Shown here piece by piece: positions 1-6,669 of a stretch of DNA of 13,343 nucleotides (position 1 is the stretch's first letter; every line of letters starts with the position of its first letter). Location of the stretch: positions 1-13,343 of the forward strand of contig VSOO01000022.1 of NCBI GenBank assembly GCA_009774895.1, in the 5' to 3' direction. The notes below the pieces were generated by a model, which made no database searches, had not been told where the DNA came from, and saw nothing but the letters and a program-made list of their open reading frames with translations. Source of the stretch: Alistipes sp. (GTDB taxonomy: Bacteria > Bacteroidota > Bacteroidia > Bacteroidales > Rikenellaceae). The translations under genes and the position numbers were made by a program.

Positions 1-538
1 GGGCGGGGAAACGGGGCTTGACCGGACGGGGGGGGTAGAGGTCGATTTCACCCTCCATGCTGTATCCGTTGTAGAAGCTCGACATCCACGACCAGCCGAA
101 GAACGCGTCGAGCACCCACCGTTCGCGGAAACGCCACTCGTAGCCGGCGCACAGGCCGATCATCATGCCGTAGCCCTTGCAGTAGCGGTCCTCGAAGCGG
201 AGGTGCAGGCCGTCGAGAAAGGGTTTCGACATGTCGAAGGCCATCATGCCGATGTTGGCCCCGAGGTACCATCCGTCGTTGTGGCCGCGGAAGTAGCGGC
301 GGTATTCGCCCATGAGGATGCCGAAGGTCATGTGTTTGCCGCGGATCGAGTTCCAGGGCGAGACGACGATTTCGGCCTGCACGGTCGAGTGGGGCGACAC
401 GGCGAATTCGACCGCCGGGTTCACCACGCCCGCCAGGGCGTAGAGTCCGTTGAGTTTCACGTAGGTCTGGGCCGTCGCGGTGCGGCTGCCGGCGAGTGTC
501 GCACACAGGGCGAGGAGTAGCAGGAGCGATTTTTTCAT
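1..538 (-). CDS. DUF3575 family secreted or outer-membrane-associated protein (3' end cut by window edge)
   Basis: The frame opens at an ATG at 538 on the minus strand and runs 179 codons without a stop to the window edge, so the C-terminus is missing. Residues 1-24 form a signal peptide: MKKS, a leucine-rich core, then a C-region ending in TATAQ. The mature part alternates beta-like stretches rich in Tyr, Trp and Gly, including WNSIRGKHMTFG, EYRRYFRGHNDGWYLGANIG and GLCAGYEWRF. It resembles the DUF3575 family of Bacteroidota, thought from its composition to be small outer-membrane beta-barrel-like proteins; the function is unknown. The last visible residues are proline- and arginine-rich (YPPRPVKPRFP). 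It is separated from the upstream frr operon by a terminator and has its own candidate promoter at 691-722. The family call comes from remembered sequence pattern, so it is likely but not certain. Confidence 0.8.
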   Translation of the reverse strand, partial: MKKSLLLLLALCATLAGSRTATAQTYVKLNGLYALAGVVNPAVEFAVSPHSTVQAEIVVSPWNSIRGKHMTFGILMGEYRRYFRGHNDGWYLGANIGMMAFDMSKPFLDGLHLRFEDRYCKGYGMMIGLCAGYEWRFRERWVLDAFFGWSWMSSFYNGYSMEGEIDLYPPRPVKPRFPA

Positions 539-690
539 GTGGTATCGGTTGGGCGGTCCGCGGTCCGACGGGCCCGGTTCCGGCTTCGCGCGCCCGTAGC
601 CGCGCAACGTGCGGCGCGGATTCGGCGACGGGTGCGGAACGCGTTCGGGGCATCGGCGTGCGGTGTCGCGTGCTGTTCTTTATCCGGTCT

Positions 691-722
691 CAAAAATAGT
701 ACAAAAAATCGGGCTGAGGAAA
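691..722 (-). promoter_or_regulatory. Candidate Bacteroidota-type promoter for the DUF3575 gene
   Basis: On the minus strand TATTTTTG (698 to 691) fits the TAnnTTTG -7 consensus. TTTC (722 to 719) lies 20 nt upstream as an imperfect -33 element. Both sit in the only AT-rich patch of the gap. The implied 5' leader is about 150 nt, longer than at other genes in this window, which lowers confidence. Confidence 0.5.
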
Positions 723-843
723 TATGGCGGAAATTTAATCCGCAGGCGTGCGGCGGCCGGCGGTCGGCAGCGCTGCGGGACCGGTCGGAACGTGCGGCCG
801 GCGGGAAGAGCCGCGCCGCGGCCCGCGCCGTGTGCCGGCCCGG

Positions 844-880
844 AAAAAAGCCCGCCGCCGGAACGCATCCGGCGGCGGGC
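844..880 (-). terminator. Rho-independent terminator of the pyrH-tlpA-frr operon
   Basis: A perfect 13-bp stem (850-862 with 868-880) encloses a 5-nt loop. On the minus strand it is followed at once by six T residues (849 to 844). It lies 23 nt past the frr stop codon, as expected for the end of that operon. Confidence 0.93.
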
Positions 881-903
881 GCGACCTGCGCCGCGTGCGG
901 CGG

Positions 904-1461
904 TCAGACGGTCATGATCTCCTTCTCCTTGCGGTCGAGGGCTGCGTCGAGCAGCTTGGTGTACTTTTCGAGCACCTTCTGGATGCGGGTTTCGCCGTCC
1001 TTGGCCTCGTCCTCGGGCATGCCCTCCTTCTGGGCTTTCTTGAATGCCTCCAGGGCGTCGCGACGGGCGTTGCGCAGGCTGATGCGGCCCGTTTCGGCCT
1101 CGCCGCGCACCTGCTTCACGAGGTCCTTGCGGCGCTCCTCCGTCAGGGGCGGGATCGACAGACGGATCTGCTCGCCGTTGTTCGAGGGCGTGAGCCCGAT
1201 GTTCGAGTCGATGATCGCCTTTTCGATGGGGCGCAGCATGTTCTTGTCCCAGGGCTGGATCAGAATCGTCTTGGCGTCGGGCACCGTGACGCTCGCCACG
1301 CCCGACACGGGGCTCTGCGAGCCGTAGTACTCGACCATGACGCCGTTCAGCACGTTGGGCGACGCCTTGCCGGCGCGAATGTTGAGCAGCTCTTCCTCCA
1401 GGTGGTCGATCGCTTTCTGCATCCGTTCGGACGCCTCGTTGAGAATAGTATTGGTATCCAT
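904..1461 (-). CDS. frr: Ribosome recycling factor
   Basis: The product is 185 residues, the normal length for RRF, and acts in the cytoplasm with EF-G to split post-termination ribosomes for reuse. Family hallmarks are visible: the N-terminal helix with MQKAIDHLEEELLNIRAGKA (residues 14-33) and the following SPNVL, the central beta domain with YYGSQSPVSGVASVTVPDAKT and IQPWDK, IEKAIIDSNIGLTPSNNG, then IRLSIPPLTEERRKDLVKQ and a charged C-terminal helix. The start at 1461 matches the usual N-terminus. It is the last gene of a minus-strand operon, 14 nt after the TlpA-like gene, and is followed by a strong terminator. pyrH and frr are neighbours in many bacteria; here another gene stands between them. 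Confidence 0.98.
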   Translation of the reverse strand: MDTNTILNEASERMQKAIDHLEEELLNIRAGKASPNVLNGVMVEYYGSQSPVSGVASVTVPDAKTILIQPWDKNMLRPIEKAIIDSNIGLTPSNNGEQIRLSIPPLTEERRKDLVKQVRGEAETGRISLRNARRDALEAFKKAQKEGMPEDEAKDGETRIQKVLEKYTKLLDAALDRKEKEIMTV

Positions 1462-1475
1462 AGTTCAATAGTGTT

Positions 1476-2027
1476 TTATTTCCGTAGTTCGGCCTCGACG
1501 GCCTCCGTCAGCTCGTCGAATTCGGCGGGCGTGTAGCCTATCGAGATGCGCACGATCCGCCCCCGGCGGTCGATCAGGAAGTTGCGCGGGATGTAGTTGT
1601 CGGCGAAGAGTCCGTACGCCCGCTCTTCGGGGTCGAGTCCGACGGTGAAGCCGTAGCCCCGGTCGGCCAGAAAGGCGGCCACCGTCGCGCGGTCCTCGCC
1701 GCGCGAGACGGGCAGGAACGCGAACTCCTCGCCCGCGAAGCGGTCGATCAGGTCGTGCTGCACGCGTTGCAGCTCGGCGCGGCAGGGCGGGCACCACGTG
1801 GCCCAGAAGTTCAGCAGCAGCACCTTGCCTTCGTACGTGGCGGGCGTGACGCGGCTGCCGTCGAGCAGCTCGACCGTGAAGTCGGGAACCGGATCGCCCA
1901 CGGCGACGAGCGTGCCGTCGCCGTGCGAGCCGCGGCCGCACGAGGGCAGCAGCACGATGAGGGCCGTGATCGCGGCGATGGCCGCCAGCAGCAGCCACAG
2001 GGTGCGCGTATTCTTCTTGCGTCTCAT
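1476..2027 (-). CDS. TlpA/ResA-like thioredoxin-fold lipoprotein
   Basis: The 183-residue product is a membrane-anchored thiol-disulfide oxidoreductase. A basic N-terminus (MRRKKNTRT) precedes a hydrophobic segment (about 10-28) that ends in LPSC. Cys30 could be a lipoprotein cysteine, although proline at -2 is not classic and the segment may instead be an uncleaved anchor. The thioredoxin fold follows: VGDPVPDF near 43-50, [12 protein letters not shown] with the redox pair Cys79/Cys82, and YIPRNFLID near 145-153, where the proline fits the cis-Pro loop. This is the AhpC/TSA-Redoxin pattern of TlpA and ResA, which reduce envelope disulfides. The partner protein is not evident. The gene starts 4 nt after the pyrH stop and ends 14 nt before frr, so it is almost certainly co-transcribed with both. 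Confidence 0.93.
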   Translation of the reverse strand: MRRKKNTRTLWLLLAAIAAITALIVLLPSCGRGSHGDGTLVAVGDPVPDFTVELLDGSRVTPATYEGKVLLLNFWATWCPPCRAELQRVQHDLIDRFAGEEFAFLPVSRGEDRATVAAFLADRGYGFTVGLDPEERAYGLFADNYIPRNFLIDRRGRIVRISIGYTPAEFDELTEAVEAELRK

Positions 2028-2031
2028 GGCG

Positions 2032-2742
2032 TCAGGGTTTTACGAGGGTTCCGATGGCTTCGCCCGCCAGCACGCGCGCCAGGTTGCCCGGGGTGTCCAT
2101 GTCGAACACGATGACCGGCAGGCGGTTTTCGCGGCAGAGCGTGAATGCCGTGAGGTCCATGATCTTCAGGTTGCGGGCATACACCTCGTCGAACGAGATT
2201 TCGTCGAACTTCACGGCCGCGGGGTCCTTCTCGGGGTCGGCGGTGTATACGCCGTCCACGCGCGTGCCCTTGAGCAGCACGTCCGTTTCGAGCTCGATGC
2301 CGCGCAGCGCCGCCGCCGAGTCGGTCGAGAAGTAGGGGTTCGACGTGCCGCCGCCCACGATCACCACATAGCCCGCGTCGAGGTATTCGAGCGCCCGGGC
2401 CTTGGAGTAGTATTCGCCTACGGGCTCCATGCGGATCGAGGTCAGCACCTTGGCTTTCACGCCGTTGTCTTCGAGTGCCGATTGCAGCGCCAGCGAGTTG
2501 ATGATTGTGGCGAGCATCCCCATCTGGTCGCCTTTCACGCGGTCGAAGCCCCGCTTGGCGCCCGTCAGGCCGCGGAATATGTTGCCGCCGCCGATCACCA
2601 CGGCGATGCGCACGCCCGAGGCCGCGGCGTCGCGTATCTGTTCGGCGTAGGAGTGCAATACTTCGGTCGAAAGACCGTACTTCTGCGTCCCCTGAAGCGA
2701 TTCCCCGCTCAGCTTGAGGAGGATTCTGTCGTATTTCTGCAT
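2032..2742 (-). CDS. pyrH: UMP kinase (uridylate kinase)
   Basis: The 236-residue product phosphorylates UMP to UDP with ATP, in pyrimidine nucleotide synthesis in the cytoplasm, and belongs to the hexameric bacterial amino acid kinase family. Visible motifs are [10 protein letters not shown] (9-18) with the ATP-site lysine, the glycine-rich [11 protein letters not shown] (48-58), [15 protein letters not shown] (72-86), the [17 protein letters not shown] substrate/nucleotide loop (131-147), and VDGVYTADP near 162-170. The start at 2742 gives [13 protein letters not shown], the usual N-terminus; the frame stays open for far longer upstream but that part is antisense to dxs. It is the first gene of the pyrH-tlpA-frr operon and faces dxs across an 87-bp divergent promoter region. 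Confidence 0.98.
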   Translation of the reverse strand: MQKYDRILLKLSGESLQGTQKYGLSTEVLHSYAEQIRDAAASGVRIAVVIGGGNIFRGLTGAKRGFDRVKGDQMGMLATIINSLALQSALEDNGVKAKVLTSIRMEPVGEYYSKARALEYLDAGYVVIVGGGTSNPYFSTDSAAALRGIELETDVLLKGTRVDGVYTADPEKDPAAVKFDEISFDEVYARNLKIMDLTAFTLCRENRLPVIVFDMDTPGNLARVLAGEAIGTLVKP

Positions 2743-2771
2743 AAGTCGGGATATTGTGTCGTAATGTTTGG

Positions 2772-2804
2772 CGAAGATAGGGATTTTTCCGGAAATTTTT
2801 GCAA
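2772..2804 (-). promoter_or_regulatory. Candidate promoter of the pyrH operon
   Basis: On the minus strand TATCTTCG (2779 to 2772) is one base from TAnnTTTG. TTGC (2804 to 2801) lies 21 nt upstream as a weak -33 element. The implied leader to the pyrH ATG at 2742 is about 25-30 nt. The match is imperfect, but the position is right and it mirrors the dxs -7 element. Confidence 0.45.
2786..2795. repeat. Perfect 10-bp palindrome between divergent promoters
   Basis: TTTCCGGAAA reads the same on both strands and lies between the divergent pyrH and dxs -7 elements, so it could be an operator serving either promoter. No regulator is identified, and a 10-bp palindrome can arise by chance. Confidence 0.35.
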
Positions 2805-2813
2805 TTTTGTTCC

Positions 2814-2821
2814 TATCTTTG
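2814..2821 (+). promoter_or_regulatory. -7 promoter element of dxs, very close to the start codon
   Basis: TATCTTTG matches the Bacteroidota TAnnTTTG -7 consensus exactly. Only 8 nt separate it from the dxs ATG at 2830, so the mRNA probably begins at or just before the start codon. No TTTG is seen at ideal -33 spacing; the nearest upstream TTTG (2798-2801) is only 12 nt away. Confidence 0.6.
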
Positions 2822-2829
2822 CGTCGCTT

Positions 2830-4713
2830 ATGACCGATAACCGCTACAATCTGCTTTACAGGATCGACTCTCCGGCCGATCTGCGCCGCCTCGCGCCCGA
2901 GGAGCTGCGCACCTACTGCGACGAGCTGAGGCGCTACATCATCGAGCAATGCTCGGTCAATCCCGGGCATCTGGCGTCGAGCCTCGGGGCCGTGGAGCTG
3001 ACGGCCGCCCTGCACTATGTCTACGACACGCCGCACGACCGCATCGTGTGGGACGTAGGCCACCAGACCTACGGCCACAAGATCATCACCGGCCGTCGCG
3101 AGGCGTTCCGCAGCAACCGCCGCATGGGCGGCATCAGCGGCTTCCCGCGCATGGCCGAAAGCCCCTACGACGCCTTCGGCGGCGGCCACGCCTCGGTGTC
3201 GATCTCGGCGGCGTTCGGCATGGCCAAGGCCGCGGAGCTGCGGGGCGAGGAGCGCAAGGTGGTGGCCGTGATCGGCGATTCGTCGATGACGGGCGGCCTG
3301 GCGTTCGAGGGACTGAACAATGCCGGCGCCAGCCGCAATACCGACCTGCTGGTGATCCTCAACGACAACGACATGGCCATCGACAAGGCCACGGGCGCCC
3401 TGCGCGGCTACCTGTGCCGCATATCGACCTCGGTACGCTACAACCGCTTCAAGCAGCGGCTGTGGGGCGTGCTCTCCCATACGCCCCGCCTGCTGCGGCT
3501 GTGCCAGAAGGCGGGCAATGCCGTGAAACACGGCCTGCTGAACAAGAGCAACCTCTTCGAGAGCCTCAATTTCCGCTATTTCGGACCCGTGGACGGCCAC
3601 GACCTCAACGAAATGGTGCGCGTGCTGCGCGTGCTGCGGGGGATCGAGGGCCCGAAACTGCTCCACGTGATGACCGTGAAGGGCAAGGGCTTCACGCCGG
3701 CCGAGAAGGACCAGGCGGTGTGGCATGCGCCCGGACGCTTCGACCCCGCTACGGGCGAGCGCCTCGGGTCGAACGCTCCGGCGGCCAAATACCAGGAGGT
3801 CTTCGGCCAGACGCTCGTGGAGCTCGCCCGGCTCGATCCGCGCGTGGCGGGCGTGACGCCCGCGATGCTGTCGGGCAGCTCGATGAATCTGCTGCTCAAG
3901 GCCATGCCCGACCGCTGTTTCGACGTGGGCATCGCCGAGGGCCACGCCGTGACTTTCTCGGCGGGACTCGCGGCGGCGGGCATGCGTCCGTTCTGCAACA
4001 TCTATTCATCGTTCATGCAGCGTGCCTATGACAACCTCATCCACGACGTCGCGATCCAGAATCTGCCCGTGGTCATGTGCCTCGACCGCGGCGGCCTGGT
4101 GGGCGAGGACGGCGTGACGCATCATGGCGTCTTCGACATGGCGGCGTTCGGATCGGTGCCCAACCTTACGTTCGCCGCGCCGATGGACGAGGGCGAGCTG
4201 CGCAACATGATGTACACCGCACTCCGGGCGGAGGGGCCTTTCATGCTCCGCTATCCGCGCGGCTGCGGCGCGGGCGCTCCGTGGCGCGACCGGCCTTTCG
4301 AGGCGCTGCCCGTGGGGCGCGGACGCTGCCTGCGCGAGGGGCGTGACGCGGCGGTGCTGTCGATCGGCACTGCGGGCAATTTCGCGGCCGAGGCCGTGGA
4401 GCGCGCCGCGGCCGAGGGTCTGGAGGCCGCACACTACGACCTGCGCTTCGTGCGTCCGCTCGACGAGGAGCTGCTCCACGCCGTGGGCCGCACGTTCCGG
4501 CATGTGGTGACGGTGGAGGACGGGGCCCTGCGCGGCGGAGTGGGCGAAGCCGTGGCGGCTTTCTTCAATGCGCACGGATACGACACGCGCACGGTGTCGC
4601 TCGGCATCGGCGACGCTTTCGTCGAGCACGGCACGCCTGACGAGCTCCGGGCTCTGTGCGGCTACGATGCGGAGGGCATCCTGCGTGCGCTCCGTGCATG
4701 CGTGAAGTCCTGA
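2830..4713 (+). CDS. dxs: 1-deoxy-D-xylulose-5-phosphate synthase
   Basis: The 627-residue cytoplasmic enzyme condenses pyruvate and glyceraldehyde 3-phosphate to DXP using thiamine diphosphate and Mg. It is the first step of the MEP isoprenoid pathway and also feeds thiamine and pyridoxal synthesis. Family motifs are in order: [10 protein letters not shown] with His47, [18 protein letters not shown] (73-90), the cofactor motif at 149-156 followed by LAFEGLNN and a later [16 protein letters not shown] (250-258), [15 protein letters not shown] with catalytic Glu370, [13 protein letters not shown] with Arg398, [15 protein letters not shown] with His431, and a C-terminal transketolase domain ([13 protein letters not shown]). 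The usual GDG of the ThDP site reads GDS here (Ser151). The start at 2830 gives the expected N-terminus and sits 8 nt past a promoter -7 box. The lipocalin gene overlaps its 3' end. Confidence 0.97.
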   Translation: MTDNRYNLLYRIDSPADLRRLAPEELRTYCDELRRYIIEQCSVNPGHLASSLGAVELTAALHYVYDTPHDRIVWDVGHQTYGHKIITGRREAFRSNRRMGGISGFPRMAESPYDAFGGGHASVSISAAFGMAKAAELRGEERKVVAVIGDSSMTGGLAFEGLNNAGASRNTDLLVILNDNDMAIDKATGALRGYLCRISTSVRYNRFKQRLWGVLSHTPRLLRLCQKAGNAVKHGLLNKSNLFESLNFRYFGPVDGHDLNEMVRVLRVLRGIEGPKLLHVMTVKGKGFTPAEKDQAVWHAPGRFDPATGERLGSNAPAAKYQEVFGQTLVELARLDPRVAGVTPAMLSGSSMNLLLKAMPDRCFDVGIAEGHAVTFSAGLAAAGMRPFCNIYSSFMQRAYDNLIHDVAIQNLPVVMCLDRGGLVGEDGVTHHGVFDMAAFGSVPNLTFAAPMDEGELRNMMYTALRAEGPFMLRYPRGCGAGAPWRDRPFEALPVGRGRCLREGRDAAVLSIGTAGNFAAEAVERAAAEGLEAAHYDLRFVRPLDEELLHAVGRTFRHVVTVEDGALRGGVGEAVAAFFNAHGYDTRTVSLGIGDAFVEHGTPDELRALCGYDAEGILRALRACVKS

Positions 4714-5291
4714 TCGCGGCACAATATCTGCTGGAGCGCACCCCGAAAAGGTGCGCTCTTATGTTGATTCTGCTGCTTGTATCCCTCTTTCTGGCCGGTG
4801 CCGTGTTCGGTCCGGGCACCGACGGCGTGGACCGGCGTACGGTCCCCGCGCTCGATTTGGACCGTTATATGGGTGAATGGTATGAGATCGCCCGCTTCGA
4901 TCACCCCTTCGAACGGGGCATGACGGCGGTGCGGGCGCGCTATACGCGTCGGCCGGAGGGGATCGAGGTGGTCAATAGCGGTCTGCGCACGGCGTCCGGC
5001 CGCCGGAAGGAGGTGCGCGGCAAGGCGCGCACGACCTCCGATCCGGGGCGGCTGCGGGTGTCGTTCTTCTGGTTTTTCTATTCCGACTACGACGTGCTGG
5101 AGCTGGGCGAGGAGTACGACTGGGCGCTGGTGGGCGGCAGCTCGCCGAAACGGTTGTGGATTCTTTCGCGCACGCCGAGATTGCCTGCCCCTACGCTCGA
5201 CCGCATCCTGCGGCTCGCCGCCCGCCGCGGGTACGACACGGAGCGGCTGATTTATGTGGAGCAGCCGGCGGAAGAGCATGCCGTGCGGTAG
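4698..5291 (+). CDS. blc: Blc-type lipocalin (envelope lipid-binding protein)
   Basis: From 4698 the product is 197 residues. The lipocalin core is clear: [20 protein letters not shown] carries the G-x-W signature, with a strong match to the remembered Escherichia coli Blc segment in that region. Later [24 protein letters not shown] and [11 protein letters not shown] also follow Blc. Blc-type lipocalins bind fatty acids or lysophospholipids at the outer membrane. No lipobox cysteine follows the hydrophobic segment ([18 protein letters not shown]), so it is probably a secreted or membrane-anchored form rather than a lipoprotein. I prefer ATG 4698 (overlapping dxs by 16 nt) because it puts RTPKR before the hydrophobic core. 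ATG 4761 would give a signal peptide without positive charge and begins right after a hairpin. The start is uncertain; the family is not. Confidence 0.9.
   Translation: MREVLIAAQYLLERTPKRCALMLILLLVSLFLAGAVFGPGTDGVDRRTVPALDLDRYMGEWYEIARFDHPFERGMTAVRARYTRRPEGIEVVNSGLRTASGRRKEVRGKARTTSDPGRLRVSFFWFFYSDYDVLELGEEYDWALVGGSSPKRLWILSRTPRLPAPTLDRILRLAARRGYDTERLIYVEQPAEEHAVR
4733..4759 (+). other. Stem-loop at the dxs-lipocalin junction
   Basis: A 9-bp perfect stem (4734-4742 with 4750-4758), extendable by a G-T pair, encloses a 7-nt loop (CCGAAAA). It lies just past the dxs stop, inside the N-terminal codons of the lipocalin gene if 4698 is the start, or 1 nt ahead of ATG 4761. No proper T tract follows, so it is a poor terminator; attenuation or mRNA stability are possible roles. 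Confidence 0.55.
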
Positions 5292-5305
5292 CCGCAGCGA
5301 ATACA

Positions 5306-5354
5306 GGCCGCGCCCCGGAGTCCTCTGCAACGGACTCCGGGGCGCGGTCGTTTT
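5306..5354 (+). terminator. Rho-independent terminator after the dxs-lipocalin unit
   Basis: A perfect 16-bp GC-rich stem (5308-5323 with 5332-5347) has an 8-nt loop and is followed shortly by TTTT (5351-5354). It begins 14 nt after the lipocalin stop codon. The T tract is short, but the stem is very stable. Confidence 0.85.
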
Positions 5355-5769
5355 GCGGCATCGGGCTGCGAAGCATTGTCCGGCGGCGGCATTGCGTCCC
5401 GCTTCCGTGACGCGCCTCCTTTCGGCCGTGTTCGGCCGCCGGGGCTGCCTTTCATGGACTGTCTGCCGGGGTGCTCTGTTCGGGGCGGCCGCCGGGGCTT
5501 CCTGCCGTGAGAGTGCTGTCGGGACGGGTTGCCGGGGCTGCGTGGCATGGACTGTCAGCCCCGGGGCGCCCTATCCTGGGTGGCTGCCGGGGCTGCCTGC
5601 CGTGCGACGGGGCTCTCTGTCGGTGCCGCGGGCCGGGCCGTCCCGGAAGAGGGGTGCGTGCGTTCGCCTGTGCGTCCGGCGATTCCCCCGAAGCGCATGC
5701 TCTGTGCGAACAAGGCATTCTCCCGCTCTCCCGCAAAAGGCGGGCGGGCCTTCTGCGTCCGGCCCGTGC
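5355..5769. other. GC-rich non-coding gap between convergent genes
   Basis: This 415-bp stretch lies between the dxs-lipocalin terminator and the end of the minus-strand radical SAM gene. Open frames cross it on both strands but none has a recognisable product. It contains a degenerate tandem duplication (5438-5623) and a branched GC-rich inverted repeat around 5722-5752 near the radical SAM stop. The latter lacks a T tract on the minus strand, so no clear terminator is seen for that gene. Confidence 0.6.
5438..5623. repeat. Degenerate tandem duplication, about 93-bp unit
   Basis: Two copies begin at 5438 and 5531 with GCCGGGGCTGC. Both then carry CATGGACTGTC at the same offset (5453 and 5546). 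The second halves begin with GCCGGGGCT at 5491 and 5586, followed by CCTGCCGTG. Extra GCCGGGG blocks at 5465 and a related GCCCCGGGG at 5558 give a shorter sub-period of about 27 nt. The copies have diverged by substitutions and small indels. Confidence 0.6.
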
Positions 5770-6540
5770 CTATGCCACGGAGCAGGGGATGCCGAGCGCT
5801 TCGACGCGTGCGGCGATGCGGAGCAGTTCGTCGCGTCCGACCTTTTCGAGCGTGGGGCAGGGTGTGTCGCGGTCGAGCGAGTAGACCATGACCTGCCGCG
5901 GGCGGATCTCGCCGATCAGCCGCAGCCAGGCCGCCACCTCCTCCTCGGTGGTGTTGTCGATGCGTTCGCCCTCGTACGTGCCGCGCAGGAACATCGTCTG
6001 CACGATCAGCCGGCCGTCGAAACGCTTCATGCCGCGCACCACCTCCGCGATGGTGTAATTTCCCGCCGGTCCGTTGATGCGGCGCGCCGTGGCGTCGAAT
6101 GCCGAGTCGAGCTTCAGGATGTTGTTGTCCACGCGCAGCAGGGCCCGCCGCACGTCCTCGCGTCCGAGCTGCGTGGCGTTGCTCAGCACCGACACGCGGG
6201 CCGAGGGGCACAGGGCGTCGCGCAGGGCGATCGTGTCGTCGATTACGGCCTCGAATTCGGGGTGGAGCGTCGGCTCGCCGTTGCCGGCGAAGGTGATCAC
6301 GTCGGGCGGCGTGCCCTCCGCGGCCATGCGCCGCAGCGTGTCGCCGAGCAGGCGCGCAACCTCCGCCCGGTCGTTGAACCGGCGGCGGCCCGGATGGTCG
6401 GCGTTCCAGCCGCATTCGCAGTAGATGCAGTCGAACGAACAGAGTTTCGATTCGGGGGGCAACAGATTGACTCCCAGTGAAAGACCGAGACGCCGCGAGT
6501 GTATCGGTCCGAAGATTATGTCGTTATAGAGCGCTGTCAT
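5770..6540 (-). CDS. Radical SAM protein, COG0731-like (wyosine synthase-related superfamily group)
   Basis: The 256-residue product has the radical SAM cluster motif CSFDCIYC (Cys34, Cys38, Cys41), preceded by IIFGPIHSRRLGLSLGVNLLP and followed by ECGW. FAGNGEP (84-90) is the GGE-like SAM-binding motif. Later NILKLDSAFD, QTMFLRGTYEG and VMVYSLDRDTP match a widespread Bacteroidota radical SAM group placed near COG0731. Its substrate is not established, and true wyosine synthesis is not expected in bacteria. I chose ATG 6540 rather than the in-frame ATG at 6576 because a strong promoter occupies 6546-6577. The -7 box ends 5 nt before ATG 6540, so the transcript is probably leaderless. It is divergent from the alpha-oxoamine synthase gene and has no partner in an operon. 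Confidence 0.9.
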   Translation of the reverse strand: MTALYNDIIFGPIHSRRLGLSLGVNLLPPESKLCSFDCIYCECGWNADHPGRRRFNDRAEVARLLGDTLRRMAAEGTPPDVITFAGNGEPTLHPEFEAVIDDTIALRDALCPSARVSVLSNATQLGREDVRRALLRVDNNILKLDSAFDATARRINGPAGNYTIAEVVRGMKRFDGRLIVQTMFLRGTYEGERIDNTTEEEVAAWLRLIGEIRPRQVMVYSLDRDTPCPTLEKVGRDELLRIAARVEALGIPCSVA

Positions 6541-6545
6541 GGAAC

Positions 6546-6577
6546 CAAAAATACGTATTTTATTCGGGAATGGCAAA
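6546..6577 (-). promoter_or_regulatory. Bacteroidota-type promoter of the radical SAM gene
   Basis: On the minus strand TTTG (6577 to 6574), a 20-nt spacer and TATTTTTG (6553 to 6546) match both consensus elements exactly. Five nt separate the -7 box from ATG 6540. This is the best full promoter match in the window. Confidence 0.8.
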
Positions 6578-6594
6578 AAATCGCCGCACGAAAT

Positions 6595-6625
6595 CGCCGG
6601 CGGGCTTTCGTCCGTGCCGCCGGCG
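6595..6625. other. Inverted repeat between divergent promoters
   Basis: CGCCGGCGG (6595-6603) and CCGCCGGCG (6617-6625) form a 9-bp perfect stem with a 13-nt loop. It lies in the divergent region upstream of both promoters, where no transcript is expected to end. Its role is unknown. Confidence 0.5.
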
Positions 6626-6669
6626 GTGCGGCGGCGCGGGGCAAAATAAGTATTAAAGCGTAGCGCCGC

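Larger units (their letters stand above)
539..903. other. Non-coding stretch between the DUF3575 gene and frr
   Basis: This 365-bp gap has no convincing gene. It holds the frr-operon terminator (844-880), a GC-rich filler (about 740-843), an AT-rich island with a candidate minus-strand promoter (691-722), and a GC-rich leader of about 150 nt ahead of the DUF3575 start. Open frames through it lack a recognisable product and look like products of the high GC content. Confidence 0.6.

Noticed and set aside
1798..2829. A 344-codon N-terminal extension of dxs
   Set aside because: It is antisense to the TlpA-like and pyrH genes, and the dxs promoter lies at 2814-2821. Homologous DXS proteins start near 2830.
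2743..3945. A 401-codon N-terminal extension of pyrH
   Set aside because: The extension is antisense to dxs. UMP kinase starts normally at 2742 with [13 protein letters not shown].
5438..5623. CRISPR array
   Set aside because: Only two diverged copies occur, without regular short repeats and unique spacers, and no cas genes are present.
5712..5752. Possible terminator for the radical SAM gene
   Set aside because: A branched GC-rich inverted repeat is present, but no T tract follows on the minus strand.
5254..6480. A 408-codon plus-strand open frame through the convergent gap
   Set aside because: It overlaps the lipocalin end and a terminator, then runs antisense to the radical SAM gene. 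The composition is repetitive with no domain.
6541..6576. A 12-residue N-terminal extension of the radical SAM protein
   Set aside because: It falls within the promoter -33/-7 region, and the family N-terminus begins close to MTALYNDIIFGPI.
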